From Dickeya zeae NCPPB 2538 (GTDB lineage Bacteria; Pseudomonadota; Gammaproteobacteria; Enterobacterales; Enterobacteriaceae), in the NCBI RefSeq assembly GCF_000406165.1, contig NZ_CM001977.1, positions 3,322,165-3,362,442 of the forward strand: 40,278 nucleotides of DNA. Direction: 5' to 3'. Positions 1 through 8,795 of this stretch are shown here, piece after piece. The notes under the pieces are model-generated. The model was not told the origin of the DNA and made no database searches. It saw only the letters and a program-made list of their open reading frames with translations. Within the stretch, counting starts at the first letter, position 1, and every line of letters starts with the position of its first letter. Position numbers and translations under genes: made by a program.

Positions 1-20
1 CCCTGACGGGCGTTTTTTTT
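1..20 (+). terminator. Right half of a rho-independent terminator cut by the window edge
   Basis: The window opens with a GC-rich arm (ccctgacgggcg) followed by eight T residues. This is the 3' arm and U-tract of a plus-strand terminator whose 5' arm lies outside the window. It probably ends a plus-strand gene converging on cysA. Whether it also stops cysA transcription cannot be judged without the missing arm. Confidence 0.6.
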
Positions 21-24
21 ATAC

Positions 25-1017
25 TCAAATTTCCCAGTCATAGTTATAACGCTTCGGCTTGAACTGTACGACATCGCCACGGTGTAAGTCGGTCAACACT
101 GCGTCATCATGCGCCACTTCCGCTTCAATCAGTTCATTGTTGCCATCGACCTTCAGAACCAGACGCGTCAACGCTCCCAGTGGGCGAATATCCTTCACCA
201 CCACCGGCTGGAAATCAGCCTGCGTCTGTTTTGACAGTGCCACTTCATGCGGGCGGAACTGAATCACCTTGTCATGACCTGCAAGTTTCAACCGGTTGCT
301 ATCCCCGAGAAAATTATAAACAAACTCGGTAGCCGGACGGTTATACACCTCATCAGGGGTGCCAATCTGCTCAATCACGCCTTTGTTCATCAGTACGATG
401 CGGTCAGCCACTTCCATCGCTTCTTCCTGATCATGGGTCACAAATACCGATGTCAGGTTGATATCTTCATGCAGGCGCGATAACCAACGGCGCAGTTCCT
501 TACGCACTTTTGCATCGAGCGCCCCGAATGGTTCATCCAACAGCAAAATGCGCGGCTCCACAATCAACGCACGGGCCAGAGCAATGCGCTGACGCTGACC
601 GCCGGATAGCTGTTCCGGGTAGCGATCCGCCAGCCACTCGAGTTGGACCATATTGAGCAGTTCGCGGACTTTAGCATCGATATCACGCTTTGACGGCCGT
701 ATCGCCTTCGGTTTCATGCGCAAGCCAAACGCCACATTGTCGAACACCGTCATATGACGAAACAGCGCGTAATGCTGGAAGACGAAACCGACATTACGGT
801 CACGCACATCGTGCCCCGATACGTCTTCACCGTGGAACACAATATTGCCGCTGTCCGGCGTTTCCAGACCGGCAATAATGCGCAGTAACGTAGTTTTACC
901 GCAGCCCGATGGCCCCAATAGCGCCACCAGCTCGCCACTCTGAATCGACAAATTGATCTGATTGAGGGCCCGGAACTGACCGAACTGCTTGTTAACGTTG
1001 TGAACTTCAATGCTCAT
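25..1017 (-). CDS. cysA: Sulfate/thiosulfate ABC transporter ATP-binding protein CysA
   Basis: This is the ATPase that powers sulfate/thiosulfate uptake through the CysT-CysW membrane pair, on the cytoplasmic face. From the start chosen it is 330 aa. Visible motifs are Walker A GPSGCGKTT (about residues 35-43), the Q-loop VFQHYALF, the signature LSGGQRQR, Walker B LLLLDEPFG and the H-loop THDQEEA, followed by a C-terminal regulatory TOBE-like region. I chose the start at MSIEVHN, where homologues begin, rather than an in-frame ATG 17 codons upstream that lies inside cysW. It overlaps cysW by 11 bases, which suggests translational coupling. The protein is shorter than E. coli CysA (about 365 aa) and in length and sequence resembles pseudomonad CysA as I recall it. 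Function is secure; the origin is inference. Confidence 0.95.
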   Translation of the reverse strand: MSIEVHNVNKQFGQFRALNQINLSIQSGELVALLGPSGCGKTTLLRIIAGLETPDSGNIVFHGEDVSGHDVRDRNVGFVFQHYALFRHMTVFDNVAFGLRMKPKAIRPSKRDIDAKVRELLNMVQLEWLADRYPEQLSGGQRQRIALARALIVEPRILLLDEPFGALDAKVRKELRRWLSRLHEDINLTSVFVTHDQEEAMEVADRIVLMNKGVIEQIGTPDEVYNRPATEFVYNFLGDSNRLKLAGHDKVIQFRPHEVALSKQTQADFQPVVVKDIRPLGALTRLVLKVDGNNELIEAEVAHDDAVLTDLHRGDVVQFKPKRYNYDWEI

Positions 1018-1891
1018 TACCGGCCAGCTCCTGTTGTTTCTCTTGTTGTTTCGACAAATGCGCTTCACTCCACTGACGCAGCAACAGCACTACCAGCGAC
1101 ATCGCCAGTAGCAATATCGCCACGCTGAATGCAGCAACAATGTTGTACTCGTTATAAAGAATCTCGATATGCAACGGCAAGGTGTTGGTCAGACCGCGAA
1201 TATGGCCTGATACCACGGAAACCGCACCAAATTCCCCCATGGCTCGGGCAGTACACAGCACCACACCGTAAATCAGCGCCCATTTCACATTCGGCAACGT
1301 GATATGCCAAAACATCTGCCAGCCATTGGCACCCAGCAGTCTGGCCGCTTCCTCTTCCTGACTCCCCTGCTGCTCCATCAGTGGGATCAATTCACGCGCC
1401 ACATACGGCAGGGTGACGAACATCGTTGCCAGTACGATGCCGGGAACGGCATACACAATTTCCAGATTATGCTCCGTCAGGAATGGATATAGCTTGCTCT
1501 GTGCACCAAACAGCAACACATACATCAGGCCAGTCACGACCGGCGACACTGAAAAGGGCAAATCCAGCAACGCCAGCAGCAGCGCTTTCCCCCGGAACGC
1601 AAACTTCGTCACACACCAGGCGATGGCCAGGCCAAAAACCATGTTCAGCGGTACTGAAATCACCGTCGCCAGCAGGGTCAGCTTGAGCGCCGAGACCGCA
1701 TCCGGCTCGGTAATCGCATTCCAGAACGCGCTGATACCGTTATGCAGCCCTTGCGTAATCACCATCACCAATGGCAAGACCAGAATCAGAACAAATACCA
1801 ACCAGGCCAACGTCGTCAGCACATAAAACGTCGTCGGACGCTTAGCGGTGGACGGGCGCTCCGCCACAGGTGCAGAAATACTGTGATCCAT
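1007..1891 (-). CDS. cysW: Sulfate ABC transporter permease CysW
   Basis: This inner-membrane permease subunit pairs with CysT to form the sulfate translocation channel. The 294-aa product has about six hydrophobic segments and the EAA loop (EEEAARLLGANGWQMFWHITLP, in its first part) that docks onto the ATPase. FGAVSVVSGHIRG near the C-terminus is typical of CysW. Two start codons are possible: ATG at 1897 and ATG at 1891. The second is preferred because AAAGG lies six bases upstream of it, but directly touches the first. The gene sits 17 bases after cysT and overlaps cysA, so cysT-cysW-cysA are likely one transcript. Confidence 0.93.
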   Translation of the reverse strand: MDHSISAPVAERPSTAKRPTTFYVLTTLAWLVFVLILVLPLVMVITQGLHNGISAFWNAITEPDAVSALKLTLLATVISVPLNMVFGLAIAWCVTKFAFRGKALLLALLDLPFSVSPVVTGLMYVLLFGAQSKLYPFLTEHNLEIVYAVPGIVLATMFVTLPYVARELIPLMEQQGSQEEEAARLLGANGWQMFWHITLPNVKWALIYGVVLCTARAMGEFGAVSVVSGHIRGLTNTLPLHIEILYNEYNIVAAFSVAILLLAMSLVVLLLRQWSEAHLSKQQEKQQELAGNEH

Positions 1892-1908
1892 GCTCATCCT
1901 TTATACGT

Positions 1909-2721
1909 CTATAGCGTGGGTTGAATGCGTCGCTGCAACAGGTTAATCAGCAACAGCATGATAAAAGAGACCACCAGCATGAACACGCCGATACCGGTCG
2001 CGCCTTTGTAGTCGTACTGGTCCAGTTTAGAGACGATCAATAACGGCAGAATTTCTGTCTTAAACGGAATATTCCCGGCAATAAACACCACCGATCCGTA
2101 CTCCCCCACACCCCGAGCGAATGCCAGCGCAAAACCGGTCAGCCAGGCCGGTAAAATGGCTGGTAGCAGAACATGGCGGAAGGTCTGCCACGGGTTTGCG
2201 CCCAGGCAGGCAGAGGCTTCTTCCACTTCTTTGGGGATATCCGCCAATACCGGCTGTAAGGTGCGCACCACAAATGGCAAGGTGACGAAGATAAGCGCCA
2301 GCGTAATACCAATCCCGGTATAAGCAATGCGAAACGGAAATAGCGAACCGATAAGACCATGCGGCGCATACAGCGACGTCAGTGCAATCCCGGCGACAGC
2401 AGTGGGCAAGGCAAACGGCATATCAATCATCGCGTCGATGATTTTCCGGCCAGGAAAGGTATAACGCACCAGTACCCAGGCCAGCAGCGTTCCCAGAATA
2501 CCGTTGACGAAGGCCGCTATCAGCGCAGAACCGAAGGATAAGCGCAGCGAAAAAAGAACCTGACGGCTGGTGATAAGCTCCCAAAACTGGATAAGTGTCA
2601 ACTGACTGGCATACAAAAACATGGCAGCCAACGGAATCAGGACAAGCAGCCCCAGATAGGTAAGGCTAAAGCCCAGCGTCAGACCAAAACCGGGAATTAC
2701 CGGTGAAATACGTCGCGACAT
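1909..2721 (-). CDS. cysT: Sulfate ABC transporter permease CysT (CysU)
   Basis: This is the second integral membrane subunit of the sulfate importer, 270 aa, with about six transmembrane segments. A binding-protein-dependent transport domain fills most of the chain. The EAA loop is visible as EEASACLGANPWQTF around residues 165-180, followed by GEYGSVVFIAGNIP, characteristic of CysT. An AAAGG ribosome binding site precedes the ATG. It lies downstream of sbp with a 97-base gap containing a hairpin, and upstream of cysW, as in sulfate uptake operons. The substrate could be sulfate, thiosulfate or both; the sequence alone does not separate them. Confidence 0.93.
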   Translation of the reverse strand: MSRRISPVIPGFGLTLGFSLTYLGLLVLIPLAAMFLYASQLTLIQFWELITSRQVLFSLRLSFGSALIAAFVNGILGTLLAWVLVRYTFPGRKIIDAMIDMPFALPTAVAGIALTSLYAPHGLIGSLFPFRIAYTGIGITLALIFVTLPFVVRTLQPVLADIPKEVEEASACLGANPWQTFRHVLLPAILPAWLTGFALAFARGVGEYGSVVFIAGNIPFKTEILPLLIVSKLDQYDYKGATGIGVFMLVVSFIMLLLINLLQRRIQPTL

Positions 2722-2776
2722 AACAAGCCTTTCAATGAAAAAACACGAATTGCCGACTCAGACAACCAACATGGCA

Positions 2777-2800
2777 AAACCGCCCCAGCGGAGGCGGTTT
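2777..2800 (-). promoter_or_regulatory. Hairpin in the sbp-cysT gap, possible attenuator or mRNA-stabilising stem
   Basis: An 8-bp perfect stem (aaaccgcc / ggcggttt) with an 8-base loop lies in the gap between sbp and cysT. Read on the minus strand it is followed by only a short T-run (tttt), so it is at best a partial terminator. Such stems between a binding protein and its permease genes often let more binding protein than permease be made. That role here is inference. Confidence 0.45.
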
Positions 2801-2818
2801 CGACGGTTAACATACCGT

Positions 2819-3829
2819 TTATTTATTAATCTGTTTGAAGATAGCGTCGAACACGCCCCCATCATCGAAGAACTTGGGCTGCGCATTTTTCCAGCCGCCA
2901 AATTCATCGTCGATCGTCACCAGCTTCACGGGTGCAAACTGGGACGTAAACTCCTCGGCAATTTTCGCATTGCGTGGGCGGTAAAAATTCTGCGCGATGA
3001 TACGTTGCCCTTCGTCGCTGTAGAGGTAGTTCAGGTAGGCTTCTGCCTGTTTGCGCGTTCCTTTGCGATCGACCACTTTATCGACTACCGCCACCGGCGG
3101 CTCCGCCAGAATAGACAAGGACGGCGTGACGATTTCCAGTTGGTCGCCACCCTGCTCTTTAAGCGACAAATACGCCTCGTTTTCCCAGGCAATCAGCACA
3201 TCACCCAACTGGCGCTGCACAAAGCTGATGGTCGCGCCACGCGCACCGGTATCCAGCACCGGCGCATGCTTATAGAGTTCGGTCACGAATTTTTGCGCGC
3301 TTTCATCGGTGCCACCCGGCAAGTGTTTGGCATAGGCCCAGGCAGCCAGAAAATTCCAGCGTGCGCCACCAGAGGTTTTCGGGTTCGGTGTGATCACCTG
3401 CACATCCGGCTTAATCAGGTCATCCCAGTCTTTGATATGTTTCGGGTTACCTTTACGCACCAGAAAGACGATGGTGGAAGTATAAGGCGTGCTGTTATCC
3501 GGCAAACGCGCCTGCCATTTCGGGTCAATCAACGGCTGATTCAGATTGAGCGCATCAATGTCACCAGCCAGCGCCAGCGTCACAACATCCGCCTGCAAGC
3601 CATCAATCACCGAACGAGCCTGCTTACCAGAACCGCCGTGGGAATTTTTCACGGTAATCGTTTCACCGGTAGTTTCTTTCCAGTGTTTGATAAATGCGGC
3701 GTTATATTGCTGATAAAACTCACGGGTCGGGTCATAAGACACATTCAACAATTCCGTAGCAGCCGACGCTACCCCCGACAATAACAACGCGGCAGTAGCC
3801 AGCGACCATCCCAAACGACGCATTGACAT
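2819..3829 (-). CDS. sbp: Periplasmic sulfate-binding protein
   Basis: This is the periplasmic receptor that delivers sulfate to CysTWA. The protein is about 336 aa from the chosen ATG. It has a signal peptide (positively charged MRRLG, hydrophobic core, cleavage near GVASA-A), then LLNVSYDPTREFYQQYN, which is characteristic of sulfate-binding proteins, and SHGGSGKQARSV, a sulfate-contact loop. NPKTSGGARWNFLAAWAYA and VLDTGARGAT are further family hallmarks. The start was chosen after a GAGGGG ribosome binding site; a longer in-frame ATG at 3877 would put extra residues before the signal peptide. It is the first gene of the sbp-cysT-cysW-cysA cluster. Regulation by CysB is likely from family knowledge, but I could not identify a convincing site. 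Confidence 0.93.
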   Translation of the reverse strand: MSMRRLGWSLATAALLLSGVASAATELLNVSYDPTREFYQQYNAAFIKHWKETTGETITVKNSHGGSGKQARSVIDGLQADVVTLALAGDIDALNLNQPLIDPKWQARLPDNSTPYTSTIVFLVRKGNPKHIKDWDDLIKPDVQVITPNPKTSGGARWNFLAAWAYAKHLPGGTDESAQKFVTELYKHAPVLDTGARGATISFVQRQLGDVLIAWENEAYLSLKEQGGDQLEIVTPSLSILAEPPVAVVDKVVDRKGTRKQAEAYLNYLYSDEGQRIIAQNFYRPRNAKIAEEFTSQFAPVKLVTIDDEFGGWKNAQPKFFDDGGVFDAIFKQINK

Positions 3830-4067
3830 TATGATGATTCCCCTCAAAGTCTGCCCGTTGCTTGCGCGAGCGATCAAAAAAGCCCAGAGACCCGTTGACG
3901 GTTATCCTGCTACCGGCACAACGGCCAGACCGCACCACAGCGGCCAGTGTTATCTATGAGAGGGACAATAGAGGATAAGGCGGAGGGGAAAAAATACTGT
4001 TTCGAGATAATTTATGCTCTCGGGTTATATTATTGAGGGCTTAACAGCGCTTTTGAATCTAAGGTGA

Positions 4068-4090
4068 GCAGCAGGCCTATGGCCTGCTGC
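4068..4090 (-). terminator. Perfect hairpin downstream of cdaR, weak terminator candidate
   Basis: A 10-bp perfect inverted repeat (gcagcaggcc / ggcctgctgc) with a 3-base loop begins about 28 bases past the cdaR stop codon. No U-tract follows on the minus strand, so it is an atypical terminator or a 3'-end stabilising stem for cdaR mRNA. Confidence 0.45.
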
Positions 4091-4118
4091 CGGTCATCGT
4101 CAGTGGATGAAATCTGGC

Positions 4119-5276
4119 TTACTGCTCTTCATCCAGTTGCAGCGCAATATACAACAATAGCCGATCGTCAAAGTTGCCCAAATCCAACCCGGTCAGCTCA
4201 GATATCCGATTGAGGCGGTACTCCAACGTATTGCGGTGTACAAATAACGCCTTGGCCGTTGCCCCCGGCTGTACGTTGTTGCGAAACCAGGCGTTCAGCG
4301 TGCGGCGCAGTAAACCATTGCTGTCCATCGCCTTGAGTCTGGCCAACGGCCGAACCAGTTCGTTGGCCTGCCAACCGCCACGCAGGCTATCAAGTAACAC
4401 CGGCAACATCAGATCCTGATAGAAGTAACTGCGCTGGGTCGGCATGCGTTGCTTGCCGACACTCATGGTGGTGCGGGCAGTTCGATAGGAACGGGCAATA
4501 CTGCCGGGGCCAGTAAAATAGTTACCCAACGCCACCCGTACCCGTAACCGGCTGCTTTCTTCCATACGCGACAACAGCGTATCGACGCGACGTCGATGAT
4601 CTTCAGCATCCCAGCGACCATGGTTGTTGAGCGCAGGTTTCAGCACCACCATTTCCGTCAGGGAGACTATCGCGATCAGATTGTTGCGCTCCGGCGTCGT
4701 CAGCAGTGTCTGCAATTGCTGCAACTCCGCCATGGCACTGTCTACCCCTAACTGACCGCTGTCCACCTCAACCACGGCCGCTACACGCGGCTGATTTAGA
4801 TCGATGCCGAGACGTTGCGCCCACTCCATCAACGCAGGCGAGAGGTCATCCGTACGAATCAGGTTTAATACCAATTCTTCCCGTAAGCGGCTGTCCTGCG
4901 CCAGCATGTGCAGCAATCGCGCCTGTTCCAGCATCATCTCGGCCGTCATGCACACCAGTTCACCGTAGTGGCGTAACTGGCCAGGGTTGCCCGTCAGACC
5001 AATCACACCGACGATTTCACCGTCGATTTTCAGCGGCAGGTTGATACCGGGCCGGACGCCATGCAAATGACGCGCTACCGCATCATCAATATCCACCACG
5101 CGACCTTGCGACAGCACCAATAGCGCACCTTCATGCAATTCCCCAATACGCTCGCGATCACCGCTGCCAATAATTCGCCCACGCGCATCCATCACATTGA
5201 TATTACTATCAATGATTTTCATGGTGCGTGCGACAATCTCCTGTGCCAGTTTGTCATTCAGGTGGTATGACGCCAT
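4119..5276 (-). CDS. cdaR: Sugar diacid utilisation transcriptional regulator CdaR
   Basis: CdaR activates genes for glucarate, galactarate and glycerate use in E. coli. The product is 385 aa, the same length as E. coli CdaR, with nearly identical N-terminal blocks such as INVMDARGRIIGSGDRERIG and HLHGVRPGINLPL in the sugar-diacid recognition domain (about residues 3-135). The C-terminal PucR-type helix-turn-helix is visible around ALFVHRNTLEYRLNRI. The ORF is open for 50 more codons upstream, but the start is set at MASYHLNDK because homologues begin there and GAGG sits five bases before the ATG. It lies downstream of degP, as in E. coli. No diacid catabolic genes are in the window, so its targets must lie elsewhere. 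Confidence 0.95.
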   Translation of the reverse strand: MASYHLNDKLAQEIVARTMKIIDSNINVMDARGRIIGSGDRERIGELHEGALLVLSQGRVVDIDDAVARHLHGVRPGINLPLKIDGEIVGVIGLTGNPGQLRHYGELVCMTAEMMLEQARLLHMLAQDSRLREELVLNLIRTDDLSPALMEWAQRLGIDLNQPRVAAVVEVDSGQLGVDSAMAELQQLQTLLTTPERNNLIAIVSLTEMVVLKPALNNHGRWDAEDHRRRVDTLLSRMEESSRLRVRVALGNYFTGPGSIARSYRTARTTMSVGKQRMPTQRSYFYQDLMLPVLLDSLRGGWQANELVRPLARLKAMDSNGLLRRTLNAWFRNNVQPGATAKALFVHRNTLEYRLNRISELTGLDLGNFDDRLLLYIALQLDEEQ

Positions 5277-5389
5277 ATCAACCTCAAGGGATAGAGACAA
5301 CCGCACCAGCATAACGCCGGATATAGCGTCAGACATTGTGCAAATGAACAAAAACTGGGGGATCACACAGGAACTGTGGAATAACTCAC

Positions 5390-5438
5390 AAAAAAAGCGA
5401 AAAAAACATGACCGGGCGGCGATCACCCGGTCATGTTT
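5390..5438 (-). terminator. Rho-independent terminator of degP
   Basis: A 13-bp perfect stem (aaacatgaccggg / cccggtcatgttt, 5404-5416 with 5426-5438) is followed on the minus strand by a long T-rich stretch (ttttttcgctttttt). It lies about 40 bases after the degP stop and upstream of cdaR, so degP and cdaR are probably separate transcripts. Confidence 0.85.
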
Positions 5439-5479
5439 CTGGTCAGGCTATTGAATTAAAACATTAATGAATCAACAGA

Positions 5480-6931
5480 TTATTGAATCAACAAATACAG
5501 GTCACTGCCACCGCGGCGAATATTCAGCGCCAGCACCGGCGGCTTGCTGTCGATAATCTTGCGCAATTCACCGATATTTTCGACCGGTTGCTGGTTCACA
5601 CCGAGGATCACGTCATCAGGTTTCAGGCCAATCTTCGCTGCGGCGGAATTCGGTTTCACCTTCTCGACTTTCACGCCTTTCTGCCCGTCCACCTGCGTGT
5701 TACTCAACTCGGCCCCTTCAATCGCGGAGTTCAGATTACCGGACTCGACCTGCGACTGCGTGCTCTGCTGCAGCGTAACGTCTACCGAGATCGGCTTCCC
5801 GTCACGAATCAGCCCCAACGTCAGCTTGCTGCCTACCGGCAGTGAACCAATCTGGGCGCGTAGCGCAGAGAAGCTACTGATGGTTTTCCCGTTCATCGAC
5901 ACGACCACATCCCCGGCTTTAATACCGGCCCTGGCAGCGGCAGAGTTCGGCTGCACCTGACTGACGAAGGCCCCGCGCTGCGCATCCACCTTCATGGCTT
6001 TGGCGATATCGGAGTTGAGTTCGGTGCCTAAAATCCCCAGTTCGCCGCGTTTCACTTCACCGTATTCGACTATCTGGCTAACCAGGTTCTTCACGATATT
6101 ACTGGGGATAGCAAAACCGATACCGATATTGCCGCCACCGGGTGCGAGGATAGCCGTGTTCAGGCCGATCAGCTCCCCATTGAGATTGACCAGCGCGCCA
6201 CCGGAGTTACCCCGGTTGATAGCCGCGTCGGTCTGGATAAAGTCTTCATAGTTTTCAATATTCAGGCCACTGCGCCCCAACGCGGAAATGATCCCGGATG
6301 TCGCGGTTTCCCCCAAACCGTAAGGGTTACCGATAGCAACCGCATAATCCCCCACACGCAGTTGATCAGAATCTGCCATCTTAATCTCCGTCAGGTTGCG
6401 GAAATCTTTCAACTGAATCAGCGCTACATCCGAACGTGGATCCTTACCAATCACTTTCGCGTCGTATTTACGACCGTCGTTAAGGCGAACCTGAATTTTA
6501 TCGGCGTTTTCCACCACGTGGTTATTGGTGACGACATAGCCTTTGGCTGCATTAATAATGACACCCGCCCCTAATGCCTGGAACTCCTGCTGCTGTGGTG
6601 CATTGTCTGCGCTACCGTCATCGTCATCATCGCTACCCTGACACATCGGCGATGACTGGAACGGTGATCCCTCCTGACAGAAAGGCGAATTATCACCGAA
6701 GAAGGGCTGCATTTGCGGCGGCACCTGGGCACCCTGACTGGCCGTGGTATGCCCTTGTACAGAAATATTCACCACCGAAGGCATCACTTTCGACAACATG
6801 GGGGCCAGACTCGGCAACTGGGCGCTGGACGATGACACCGACTCAGCGGCAGTAGCAGTGGCTGGCAGCGTCCCCACCGCTATCGCCAGACTCAGCGCTA
6901 ACGCGCTCAACATCAATGATTTTTGTTTCAT
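5480..6931 (-). CDS. degP: Periplasmic serine protease/chaperone DegP (HtrA)
   Basis: DegP degrades and refolds misfolded envelope proteins in the periplasm. The 483-aa precursor has a signal peptide cleaved near ATA-AES (residue 28), then the DegP LA-loop with the paired cysteines in FCQEGSPF and SPMCQG. The protease triad is visible as H138 (TNNHVV), D168 (RSDVAL) and S243 (GNSGG). Two PDZ domains follow, one from about residue 290 and one at the C-terminus (VILGVNQQPV...LALNIRRGG). The start MKQKSLM is preferred to a GTG five codons upstream because it matches the E. coli signal peptide. It is about nine residues longer than E. coli DegP, mostly through an acidic insert DDDDDGSADN (101-110) in the LA loop. 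It follows dgt, as in E. coli. Sigma-E/Cpx control is known for the family but not shown here. Confidence 0.97.
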   Translation of the reverse strand: MKQKSLMLSALALSLAIAVGTLPATATAAESVSSSSAQLPSLAPMLSKVMPSVVNISVQGHTTASQGAQVPPQMQPFFGDNSPFCQEGSPFQSSPMCQGSDDDDDGSADNAPQQQEFQALGAGVIINAAKGYVVTNNHVVENADKIQVRLNDGRKYDAKVIGKDPRSDVALIQLKDFRNLTEIKMADSDQLRVGDYAVAIGNPYGLGETATSGIISALGRSGLNIENYEDFIQTDAAINRGNSGGALVNLNGELIGLNTAILAPGGGNIGIGFAIPSNIVKNLVSQIVEYGEVKRGELGILGTELNSDIAKAMKVDAQRGAFVSQVQPNSAAARAGIKAGDVVVSMNGKTISSFSALRAQIGSLPVGSKLTLGLIRDGKPISVDVTLQQSTQSQVESGNLNSAIEGAELSNTQVDGQKGVKVEKVKPNSAAAKIGLKPDDVILGVNQQPVENIGELRKIIDSKPPVLALNIRRGGSDLYLLIQ

Positions 6932-7094
6932 AGCGATATGTCTCACAATTCAGTCAACGAGAGAACTCTGACAGCCATTCAAGCGGTCAGGAGCAGTGAG
7001 TCCACTATGCGCAGCAGCGCCTGTTCTGTGCAAGACGGTGAAGGGTAAGGAAATATTGTCCATATTTACAAAACTCCGACCGTCTCCACCTGCG

Positions 7095-8613
7095 TCAATC
7101 CACCGCCATCAAGCGACGATATTCATCGTAAGCGTACAAATCGGTCATCCCGCTGATGTAATCGAGAATCAGCCGGGCGCGGTAGTAATACTCCCACACC
7201 TCTTGCTCTTTATCGGATAGCGCCGCCAGCGGGCGCGTCGCCTCGCGGTAGGCATGACAATGCTTGCTGGAGAGCTTGTGGTATAACCGGGTTTCGATGG
7301 GATAACGCTTGTGAGTATCGTCCGCGACTAACTGGCAGAAATCGCGGTACGGCATGTTCAGCAGCGGGCTATAAATCTCCAGCAAACCGCTGATGATGCG
7401 ATCGCCCTGTAGCTCAAGTTGCTCGACCTCATGATGATTAAACACGAACTTTCTGGCGACATCTTTAAAGATCTTTAATAATCGCCCGTAGTCGTCCTTC
7501 TCTTCTTCCAGCAACGAATGGTTGAAACTCCCCTCATAAATCGCTGGCAGATTGTCGATAAAACGCCGCGTAGCATAACGCACCATCGTATTCACGGTGT
7601 TGACCCGCAACTTCATGAAAAATTGGTCACTCTCACTACGCCCCGGCAAGTGTTGCCGCTCTTCATAGGCTAAATCGACAGTGCGGCTAAAGACGTCTTT
7701 CTCCGCCCGTTCTCCCCCAGGCCTCTTCCAGACGATGATAAAGCTGCTGATAGGTGATGATTTTCTTTTCTACCGCATCTTCCAGATCGGCAATGCAGTA
7801 AGAAATATCATCCGCCGCCTCCATGATGTAGGTCAACGGGTGACGGTGAAACTCCGCCATATTCAGTTCACTGCGTAACTGCTGCACGAACGCTTCTTCC
7901 GACAGGTAAAACCCAACCTTTTTCATCAGGTAGCTGTACGCAGGCGGTGTTGACTGCGCCCAGTAAGCCGGTTTGGTGTACTTCAAAATACAGCCGATCT
8001 GGGCATAGGTCAGATTGAGCTTCAACAGTGAATGCACTAGCCGGATCGCCTGGGCATTGCCTTCAAAGTTACTGAGATCGTGGCGGATACGCTCACGCAG
8101 TGCGTTCAGTTCTGCACTATCTTGTTCATCGAATCTCAGACAAGACACCAGACAGGGATCTGGCTGTGAATCTCGCGGTTTTTCTCCCGGTGATAAGCGT
8201 TGCCGGAACCAGTTATTGATCGCCGCCTCGCCGAAATGCCCAAACGGTGGATTGCCGATGTCATGCATCAGACACGCCATTTCCACCAGGCTCTCGAACG
8301 GCGTTTCCAGCGGCTCCAGCCCTAGCGCATCCAGTTGCCCGCTTTTACGCAACTGGCGGAAAATCTCTTTGGCGATATAGCGACCGACCTGTTGCACCTC
8401 CATGGAATGGGTCAGCCGGGAACGCACCGCCGCATTACGCTCCAGCGGAAAGACCTGCGTTTTTTGCTGTAATCGACGAATAGCCGCAGAGTTAATGATT
8501 CGCCCGCGATCGCTCTCAAACTCCTGCACAATGGCATATTCATCCTTTTTGTCTCTTTTCCTGCCAAAGCGCCGCTGGAAACTGAGTTTGGTTGAGAAAT
8601 CGATAGCAGACAT
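7095..8613 (-). pseudogene. dgt: dGTP triphosphohydrolase Dgt, frame broken by a one-base insertion
   Basis: Dgt hydrolyses dGTP to deoxyguanosine and triphosphate. The 5' part (8613 to about 7718) encodes the HD-domain core, with ESDRGRIINS, RRLQQKTQVFPLE, the first His in THSMEVQQVGRY and the HD pair in CLMHDIGNPPFGHFGE. That frame stops at 7687, soon after LEEAWG. The rest of the protein (SDQFFMKLRVNTV... to DYISGMTDLYAYDEYRRLM) continues in another frame to 7095. The shift maps to a run of five C on the plus strand (7714-7718; G on the coding strand). With four bases the frame reads AWGERAEKDVFSRT and continues, giving 505 codons, the exact length of E. coli Dgt. It is therefore either a recent inactivating indel or a sequencing/assembly error. 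Start MSAIDF has GGAG six bases upstream; an ATG at 8625 is an alternative. Confidence 0.9.
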
Positions 8614-8795
8614 ACTGTTCTCCATGTAATGCCCTGTTCAGAGGGGCCTGCAAACACGCAGCGTATCACTGGCGTGCGTTGGTACGGGTATCACCTCAGT
8701 GATAGCACGTCCCCGGGCAGGTGTACAATCGCTGCCCGCTTCAAGCCGTGATAGACTAAACTTTTGTGACTTGTGACAAATTGGTGGGGAACCCT

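Noticed and set aside
2735..3784. A 349-codon open frame on the plus strand opposite sbp
   Set aside because: It lies fully antisense to a clear sulfate-binding protein, has basic low-complexity composition and no recognisable motif; it is a shadow of sbp codon usage.
6932..7094. Sigma-E or CpxR promoter upstream of degP
   Set aside because: GGAGTTT and a single GTAAA are present on the minus strand, but I could not find a matching -10 element or second half-site at proper spacing.
7095..8625. Two separate genes in the dgt region (C-terminal and N-terminal halves)
   Set aside because: Both halves align end to end with one Dgt protein and are joined by a single-base shift in a homopolymer, so one broken gene is the simpler reading.
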